Shown piece by piece: positions 13,320-64,000 of a DNA stretch of 64,000 nt; the stretch's first letter is position 1, and each line of letters opens with the position of its first letter. Below the pieces are notes generated by a model. The model did no database searches. It saw nothing but the letters and a program-made list of their open reading frames with translations, and was not told the origin of the DNA. This stretch comes from Lagopus muta (Eukaryota; Chordata; Aves; Galliformes; Phasianidae), in NCBI RefSeq assembly GCF_023343835.1, contig NC_064433.1, positions 66,176,032 to 66,240,031 on the forward strand, written 5' to 3'. The translations under genes were made by a program, and so were the position numbers.

Positions 13320-13720
13320 TAAAATTGAAAATAAAAGCAAGCAGAAGAGATCCCAGGGGACTGCGGCTGCAGGAGGCGAAAAATTGGTGCTTCTTGCTTG
13401 CCTGTCTCTTCCCAGCTTCCTGCCCCTTTTCGGCGTGTGAGAAAGACGAGCGGAGTTTGTGCGCTTTGGAAACTCGATAGGAGGCAGCAGCTGATCTCCC
13501 CATCACCAGCCTAAAAATAATTCACTCCAGGGCTTGGAGCTGCTTCGCTAAGTGGAGGAAAATCCTGCCGCCGGGATGATATTGATCACATAGCACAACC
13601 GAGTGAAAATTGGGGTTGGTATTTTGGTTTTGTGTTTGCAAAGGTAAGCTGCAGAGTTTGCTCTAACAGCCAGCAGGCGAGCGGGGCATGCAGTGACCCC
13701 CCCGTCGTCCCCACTAACTG
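13320..13720 (+). promoter_or_regulatory. ABCC9: Candidate ABCC9 promoter / CpG-rich patch
   Basis: CpG dinucleotides are rare in most of the window but cluster here: at least six lie within about 60 bases near 13425-13480, and more follow around 13550-13600 and 13675-13710. It lies about 7 kb upstream of the ATG exon, which has an acceptor but no 5' cap end of its own. This position fits a promoter for a non-coding first exon. No TATA box at a convincing place was identified. Inference only. Confidence 0.5.
13440..13643 (+). other. ABCC9: Putative non-coding first exon of ABCC9 (5' UTR)
   Basis: The ATG exon begins with an acceptor at about 20697, so at least one upstream untranslated exon must exist. 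The sequence GCAAAG|GTAAGC gives a strong donor at 13643/13644 at the 3' side of the CpG-rich patch. The 5' end is a guess because no transcription start can be read from the sequence. Other donors upstream or in the intron could be used instead. Confidence 0.4.
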
Positions 13721-14105
13721 CCTCCTCCTCCTCCTTTATATCTGTGGGACAGGGCTGCTCCTCGTTCTTTCCTGGGATTACGACTCAGATCTGTTTTCCT
13801 TTTCCTTTTCCATTCTCAGGCATTCTCAGGCTTTCCAGTCCCCTACCGCTGATGTTTTCTTTGCCGCTCTGCTCATGGTTCTGTTTCTTTTTTTAAACCG
13901 TCCTGTCTTAGCATGTGGAGTCATAGGTTTTGCAGCCGGCAGCATAGCACGTCAATGCGTGAAATTGAATTGCCTTAAGGAGCTTAAGAAAAAAGAAAAA
14001 TAAATGTTTTGGATGCGTGAGAGCGCTGCTGATTTTGGTGTGCGATGCTTTTCAGAGTCAGTACCGCGTTTAGCCGTTTTGCTGATGGGATTTTCTCTGT
14101 GTTTG

Positions 14106-14177
14106 GGGCCTGATCCAAAACCTGCTGAAGTCAATGAGATTCCTTGCATTAGTTTTAGTGAGGTTTGGATCATGCTG
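14106..14177. repeat. Ancient palindromic (MITE-like) element
   Basis: GGGCCTGATCCAAAACCTGC and TGAAGTCAATGA face GAGGTTTGGATCATGC in inverted orientation, giving an imperfect hairpin of about 30-bp arms. The arms resemble a palindromic repeat common in reptile and bird genomes (CCTGATCCAAA and GAAGTCAATG arms), recalled from memory. Confidence 0.5.
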
Positions 14178-15992
14178 CTGGTGTATGCCAGAGAGCGATG
14201 CAAATGCTGAAAAGCATCTGAAGTAATTTGTCACCTTAAGGCCCAAGGTAACCGGGACAGTGCTTAGTGAGGAGGCAGGGTCTATCTAGGGCAGTTGGTC
14301 ACAGCTGAAATAGAAATGAAAAAGAAAACAATATTTTGTGCTGGACCATTTGGGATAAAAGATTTTTAATGAACAGCATTTTTTTGCCATTGCTGTAGTG
14401 CTACTCTTTGCAAATAATCATTATTTATAATTTACAGGTTCCATTAGATCAGGTGTTTTTAGGGAGGTAGGAAAAAAAAGCCAATAGGTTTATATCAGGC
14501 AAGGGAAAGATTCAGAGCACTAGCCTAAAATCTGTGGCAAGGCAGTAGGCCTTCCATAGGGCTCACCGAACTTCGTCATTTGAACTTTGGTAAAGTTTTC
14601 TCTGTATTCAGGAAGGAAAGAAAAAAGCTTGCTTTGGTGAAGACTCCATTATTCAGAAATTAAGAACCAACTACTTTTGCAAAACTCTGAGTACTTTCTC
14701 CGTTCTGCATCTCTATGTGTACACATACCCATGTATATATGTATACTTGTATATATGCATATGTGGCATATGTGGGCATATAATGCACATTATAAGTAAG
14801 ACCAAAAAAAAAATTATGAACTGAGACCCGAGTATGCTCTGTAAGCTGATGTATTTTAATCGGGAAGTGCAGCTATTGATTTTTTTTTATTTTTTATTTT
14901 TTAATACAGACAGCAGAAATACTGAAACAAAAACTTTTCAAAAGTTTCATATTTCCCCCAACTAAGGTCCACCTGAGGACTGTATTTATGCTCTTTCCTT
15001 TTCAGTTGTATCTTGCAGAGCGTGCAGAACAGAGTGATAATCCAGGTAAGAGAAAACTCTTGAATATGAAGGCTTTAAGCCCAATTTAAAAGACCCTAAG
15101 ATAATTAAAATATATTTAACTAGAATTCTTGCAGTTTTGCACTCAGTGAGGATGTTCTTATTGTTTTTATGAAAATTTACATTATCTGCCACTTTCCCAT
15201 TGTATTCTTTTCTATAGCTTAGGTAAAATGTATCTCAGGATTTAACTCTATGCCTTAAGAATTCCATGTTTAAGTTTGTTAAAATTAGATTTGTAAGTGT
15301 TTAGGCTAAATGCTACATCACATTCATGCTTAATACTTTGTCCTATTTTTTTCTTCCCAAAATGCTTTTTGTTCCTGAAACTCTTTGGTACCTATTTCTG
15401 TTTACTATATTATGAAAATGTCTGTACACCTTAACCCACAACCAGAAAATCTCAGTTTGCCAGTGGTGAAGATCTTGGGATGAAAATGTAAATGCTTAAA
15501 GGGCATAAGTTTTTTTAGCTATTTCATTGCAGGGTGAGCTGCTGTTCAGATAGTTCACATCCCCATTAAATTAAACCAAAAGGGAATCAGATTCCCAAAT
15601 GATGTCAAGGAGAGCTGAGACTCTGTGCGCTGGCACCATCATGGACCCATCCTCCTGACTGTTCTTTCCATTTCTCTCCTCTACAAAGTTCTGCTTTTTA
15701 CTGTAACTTGCAGCTGGCTGCTCAACAAAGGCTGTTTTTAAGGGGAGAAAGAAAAACCACCCCTGATAATTTGTTACTAGTTCTAGTGTTTGTAAAGATT
15801 GAGGTTAAAGTGAGTGATTTGTCATTAATTTTGGAGAACAAAATCCTCCAGTGTACAAGAGATTAAAAAAAAAAAAAAATTACCTGACATTTGGCCACCT
15901 TATGGGAGTGCTGAATGAAGCTGGTACCCTGAGAGAGCATGCACTTATTATCAGAAGATCTTTATCACCCTAATGCATTCCCCCTGATTGAA

Positions 15993-16013
15993 ATGCTAGG
16001 TTAAACCTAGCAT
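15993..16013. repeat. 21-bp near-perfect palindrome
   Basis: ATGCTAGGTT, a central A, then AACCTAGCAT: ten-base arms pair perfectly with a one-base centre. Confidence 0.9.
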
Positions 16014-17369
16014 GCTTGGCAACATTATTATGAAGTATAACATTCCTTCTATAATTAGCAGTGAAGTAGTGAAATAAATAGGGAGCGATATACTTACTCA
16101 CTTTGGCACAATCAGCTGAGCACAATTTGATGGCCCACAGTGCTTAATAGAAAGAGAAGTTATAGCAGGGAAATCCTTTTTTTTTTTTTTTTTGGTAATA
16201 GCTATGAGTATTTTTTCTTCTGAAATGTGCGTACAAGGATCTCAGCAGATATGCTGAAAAGCTAGTGCAACCTGATCAGAAATAGTGGTCAATCACTTCA
16301 GATGGCCAACAAATTTCAAAACAATCTGTCCCTTCCTATATAGTCAAGTTTGGGTCATTTGTTTTGTTGTTTTAAAGTGGCTGTCAGGATTAACTTAGTG
16401 CAGCCATTGTTGATCAACAGACAAAGCTGTCTGCCTGTAAATAAGCCAACAGCTCCAAACATTACAAACTGGGCATAGGCTTAGAAAAAGGCTCTTGGTA
16501 ATCTGTATGGGAAGACAAGGGCTATGTGCTTTCCAGTGGCAGCCCCTTCCTTTGAGAAATACAGGCAAAGATTTGCTAAGGAGCCAGTGGGGCCTTTTGC
16601 TGTGACTTATAGGTCCCCAGGTTTGTCTTGACTTAGGTAACACTGAAATTGAACTATGGCAACTGCCACAGCTCCGCTCTGATCTCATCTCAGGCTTGCA
16701 GCAAGCAAGGCTTCTTATCTAGGAAACAGTATCTAGCTGATAGAAGCCAGTTAATTCTGAGAGTTAATATTTGCATGGCTCCCCATTGTACTGTGTGGAG
16801 CTCAGCGTAGCAGGCAGCTGCCTAGAGCTGCTCCTGACGTGATAAGCACCTGGCTTTGCTACTTAATTCATCTGGTTAGAGCTCCTATAAGAAAAGTTCA
16901 GTGCTGCTTCCAGCATCACCAAGGAAGAGTTGACAGGCGGGTGTAGAAGGGAAACTGCTCCTGGGGAAGGTGATTACCTTCTGGAGAGTTGCAACAAGCC
17001 CTGCTTTTCTCTGTACTTCTCCTTGCAACATAAATCTCTTCAAATCACTCCTTTACCTCTGCATCCTAGCTTTCCCTCTTTGATCTCTCCCTCATATGCT
17101 CTGTAGTGTGAAAAGTCTGTTTCCACATATAAAAAGTCTCAATTTAATTATGTAATTGCATGATGCTTTGCACCAAGTGAAGCAAACAGCACTTCCTCAT
17201 ATAGGCAATATACATCCATTCACCTCTATACAGGAATTTTTATGACAGAACTTTGACATGGTCTTACTAAAGCCAATGGAAGAGAAGCCTAAACTATTAC
17301 TAAGAATCTGAATTTGATCAAGTGTCAATCATGTTCCATTTTCTTTTCTAAATCTAGCTGTAGTTTTTG

Positions 17370-17735
17370 AGAAGGCTCCAAAGGGACTTCATTCCAGCCT
17401 TCCATTACCTGAAGGGATCTTACAAGCAGGAGGGGGACCAATCTTTTACATGGTCTAATAGTGATAGGACAGGGGGAATAGCTTTAAACTAAAAGAGGGG
17501 AGGTTTAGCTGAAATGTTAGGAGGAAATTCTTTACTCAGAGGTTGAGGCTCAGGCAGAGGCTGCCCAGAGAAGCTGTGGATGCCCCATCCCTGGAGGTAT
17601 TCAAGGCCAAGCTGGATGGGGTCCTGGGCAGCCTGACCTGGTGAGTAACAGCCTTGCCCACAGCAGGAGGTTAGAATTGGGTGGGCTTTGATGTCCATTC
17701 CAACCCAAGCCATTCTATTATTCCATCATTTTGAT
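17370..17735 (+). mobile_element. CR1 LINE, 5'-truncated 3' end
   Basis: It is collinear with the CR1 terminal region: GAGAAGGCTCCAAAGGGAC near the left, then CTTACAAGCAGGAGGGGGAC, CTGCCCAGAGAAGCTGTGGA, CCCTGGAGGTATTCAAGG and CCATTCCAACCCAAGCCATT at the right. No intact reverse-transcriptase frame remains. Confidence 0.93.
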
Positions 17736-17946
17736 GAGATTCAGCAGTAGGCAAAACTGAAAATTTTTATGATATTGCTAAATCTGATGTTCTTCCATTT
17801 CAAATTTCCATTTTGTGAAAAGAAATCTTATGGTATTACAGAACAGAAGAGATTAGAGCCTTTTCTTGGTGATATGTTGTCAAGATCTTCTGAATGGTCT
17901 TTCTTTCCAGTCTCAATTTTCTGAGTGGAAGAACATGTATCACCAG

Positions 17947-18026
17947 GAAGGAAGGAAGGAAGGAAGGAAATAAGGAAGGAAGAAAGGAAGGAAGGAAGGA
18001 AGGAAAGAAGGAAGGAGAGAAGGATC
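17947..18026 (+). repeat. (GGAA)n microsatellite
   Basis: An array of AAGG/GGAA units with a few A-rich interruptions, about 80 bases. Confidence 0.92.
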
Positions 18027-20694
18027 ACAGGAATATTAATCTTTCCTACAGTTCTTATCTCTTCTGCTCCCTAACACTGCCATGTGGCACTAGAGATGTC
18101 CTGAAGTGGGTCCTGCTAAAAAGGGAAGTTGGACCTGTTAAGCATTTTATGAAGATGAAAAAATATTTTATGAGATGAAATCGCAAGCTGTATTGGGTCA
18201 ACACTTTATCACTACACTGTCAGGAGTGCTTTAATAGATTTTAAACCAGGGAGACATTAATAAAGGTGGTCACTGGATGTGTGCTGCTTATGCATACCCT
18301 TGAAAGTAATCACCAGTATGATGGGCACTGTCTTTTTATGTTGATATCATTGACTGGATCAGATTCTCACCTCTAAAGGGCATAAAGGGCAGTGTTTTTT
18401 TTTAAGGCACTATATTGTCAAATTTACTTTATTCCAAAACTGGGCTCAACAAAGGTGCTATGAATCTTTCTTGATAACTTCTAGGGTCTACCACTTGAGA
18501 TGTGAGGTGAAACTTCTACAGATTGGTGGTTAGGTGCTCTCCAAGATAAGAGAGAGTACTCTCCAAGTGGTCAATGATCCATTTCCCTTCCAGAAAAATG
18601 GAAAAAAACAACAGTTTCCATTAATTTCTCTTAGACTCAGTTTTGATCCTTTCTCCTAGATTTATTTTTGACTCTAAGCCAAAAACTACAATGGAAGTCA
18701 GTGATTCAGTGTTTGATGGAGCCCAGGATCCCCCCTGCTTTTCAGTATCAATCCAGCCACTAGACCAATAGCATCTATGCTGTCTCAGAAAAGAGCCCTA
18801 TTTGTGGGAAAGGGAGGAAAATTCCCAGCAGAACTCCCTTGTACTTCTGACCTTCAATAAAATTGAGGAAACAACACATCTGATTTTCAAGAGATTATCA
18901 TTGCCATTATGACACTCTTAAAGGAGACATGTCAAGCTTTTACAAATTAAAAACAAATAATCTCTTTGAAATATTCTAAGTTCCGAATTCTTTCAATAAC
19001 TCCTCAGCCTGTTCAGAAAGAATTTATGTTAACATAATGCCTACTTTGCATTATTTACATCTTTTACTATTTTGAATATATTTTATATTAAAATATAATG
19101 ACAGATTGATAGTGGTCATATCATGCTATTCATTCTAGGGAATGGGGCACATTATCTGTCAAATTTTGTTCCACTGAAATTGAATGAGTTGTCCATCAGC
19201 TCTTGCACCACAGTAAGTACATGTATCCATTTCTGCAGACCATGTCCACCATATAACCTGGAGTTATGCTCCACGAATCACTAATGTATTTGGAAAAGGG
19301 GCTGTATTCATCACCTTCTTCCCAATGAGACTAACTTTAGAAGTTTCACTGATGTGTTTCAGCATGAATTATGCTTTTTGGACCGAGCAAAAAGCTATTT
19401 AAAGTAAAAAATGGGGCTTAGCAGTGGCTCTTTGAACTCCATATTTTTTTTGAAGATCTTTATGTTTGTGTTCTCTCTAAGAGAGTAATTTAGCAGTTTA
19501 TACTTGCCTTTCTATGCTTGTCTTTTTTGAACAAGTAAACTCATAAAACTAGTCTGAACTATTTGAGGAAATAAGGAAAACACTTTTCCCCATTGAACTA
19601 ACTTTTTTTTAAAAACTGTATTGTATATTTTTTGCATGTATTGTTCTGATTCCACAAATCAGATGCCCATATTATTACAGAAAGATGTGTTCATGAAAGT
19701 ATACAATATGCTTTGCTGAATTAAAGACATTTTTTCCATTTAGTATGTAAATCTGGAAAAACATGTTGTAAGAAAATAAATTTACACAACATATTCTACA
19801 GCACTATATTGCTAACTGTAAGTTTGGGGAAAATAAACCACCAAGAAAACATTTTGATTTGATCTTCCTATAAAGAAGAATGAATACAAGAATAATGCAC
19901 AGATGAAAAACCCAGAAGCTGGCCATAACTCTAGATCATGCTGTGGCCCACACTGCATAAGTATGAATGTGTGAGTTTATCTTTAATTCCAAAGATACTC
20001 TCATAAGAGATTATGGGAGCCAGAGCTTCGCTTAGCTGAGACTAAGCACATGCATTAGGATTTGCAGGATCAAGCACAAATGCTGATTTACTGTCTACGC
20101 AATCTTCAGTACAACTCACTTTAAGAGCTTGGCACTTTATCTGGAATGAGTAGTCTATGTGACCATTCTTGTTCTATGAGATGGTACAAAAATGTAAAAT
20201 GTTAGTGAATCCAAAGCTACCAAATCACAAATATCAAAGATTCAAGCTACAATGAAAATGTCATGCAACAAATTATGCAAACAGAATTACACAGTGTTGG
20301 CTTACCAAGGTAGCAGTAACACACAGGATTCAACTAATGTGAATTTGAGTTTTCTTAATACAATTGGAAATAGTTATTTCCAAACTCCCTTGTTTCAGCC
20401 TAACACTTGTTCATATAACACTAGAAGACACTGAAAGGTATATTTAGTGAATATGTACTCATTTAATATATTTGATAAAAGCACAGCCTTCATTCTCATG
20501 CATTTATACATGATCAGGTCACAAAACAATTTCAAAACACAACTAAATTATTCTCTGTCAGATGTTCGATGTGTGCTCCACATGTATCTCTTCATTTTAT
20601 TTATTTCATGTTAAGCTAAAAGAAATGCTAGCAGTCTTGGTAGCCAGCTCGTACTTCAACACATCTCTTACATTCTCTCTCTCTTTTTTTTTTT

Positions 20695-20718
20695 TAGTAG
20701 GCAGACCTTCTGGAAGCA
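20695..20718 (+). other. ABCC9: Tandem acceptor (TAGTAG) and 5' UTR tail of first coding exon
   Basis: A CT/T-rich tract ends in TAGTAG at 20695-20700. Splicing at either AG leaves 21 or 18 nt of 5' UTR before the ATG. The choice does not change the protein. Confidence 0.75.

Positions 20719-64000
<43,282 letters not shown>

Larger units (their letters stand above)
13644..20694 (+). other. ABCC9: Proposed first intron (5' UTR) of ABCC9
   Basis: About 7 kb between the proposed non-coding exon and the ATG exon. It holds an ancient palindromic element at about 14106-14177, a TATG-rich stretch at about 14715-14785, a 21-bp palindrome at 15993-16013, a CR1 copy at about 17370-17735 and a GGAA array at about 17947-18026. 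The rest shows nothing recognisable. Confidence 0.5.

Noticed and set aside
13632..14003. 123-codon open frame beside the CpG-rich patch
   Set aside because: It is hydrophobic by composition only, has no similarity I recognise, and overlaps the proposed donor at 13643.
17894..18178. Open frame rich in KEGRKEG units
   Set aside because: It is a product of the GGAA microsatellite.

Overview
The window is vertebrate nuclear DNA, almost certainly from a galliform bird such as chicken. It is AT-rich and dominated by introns. It carries many 3'-truncated CR1 LINE copies in both orientations and two short mariner-like (Galluhop-type) inverted-repeat elements. No bacterial-style operon, retroviral provirus, tRNA, rRNA or CRISPR array is visible.

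The only gene supported is ABCC9, on the + strand. It encodes the sulfonylurea receptor SUR2, the regulatory ABC-C subunit of ATP-sensitive K+ channels. I could place 26 consecutive coding exons from the ATG at 20719 to 63607. All boundaries are GT/AG. All phases join without a frameshift or stop, giving 3345 nt or residues 1-1115. The remaining part (rest of TMD2, NBD2 and the alternative SUR2A/SUR2B C-terminal exons, about 430 residues in the family) lies beyond the right edge.

Layout. 1 to about 13.2 kb: upstream DNA with no recognisable gene; it holds a 24-base G run, A-rich tracts, a mariner pair at about 10.1 and 12.6 kb, and a CR1 3' end. About 13.3-13.7 kb: a local CpG-rich patch with a good donor at 13643/13644, proposed as promoter plus non-coding first exon. 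13.6-20.7 kb: first intron. 20.7-26.7 kb: TMD0 and the L0 linker (coding exons 1-5). 32.4-46.3 kb: TMD1 (exons 6-13). 47.3-59.7 kb: NBD1 (exons 14-22) with Walker A, Q-loop, LSGGQ, a degenerate Walker B and H-loop. 60.2-63.6 kb: the acidic linker and the first part of TMD2 (exons 23-26).

The exon map shows two cassettes that can be skipped in frame. Exon 14 (111 nt, weak GTGGTC donor) and exon 17 (39 nt, inside NBD1) match the known alternatively spliced SUR2 exons of mammals. I found no convincing undescribed biological system. The items most worth a second look are the unequal homology of the mariner pair, a graded pentamer array attached to a CR1 tail, several near-perfect palindromes, a TAGTAG tandem acceptor at the first coding exon, and bird-side changes in extracellular glycosylation sites.
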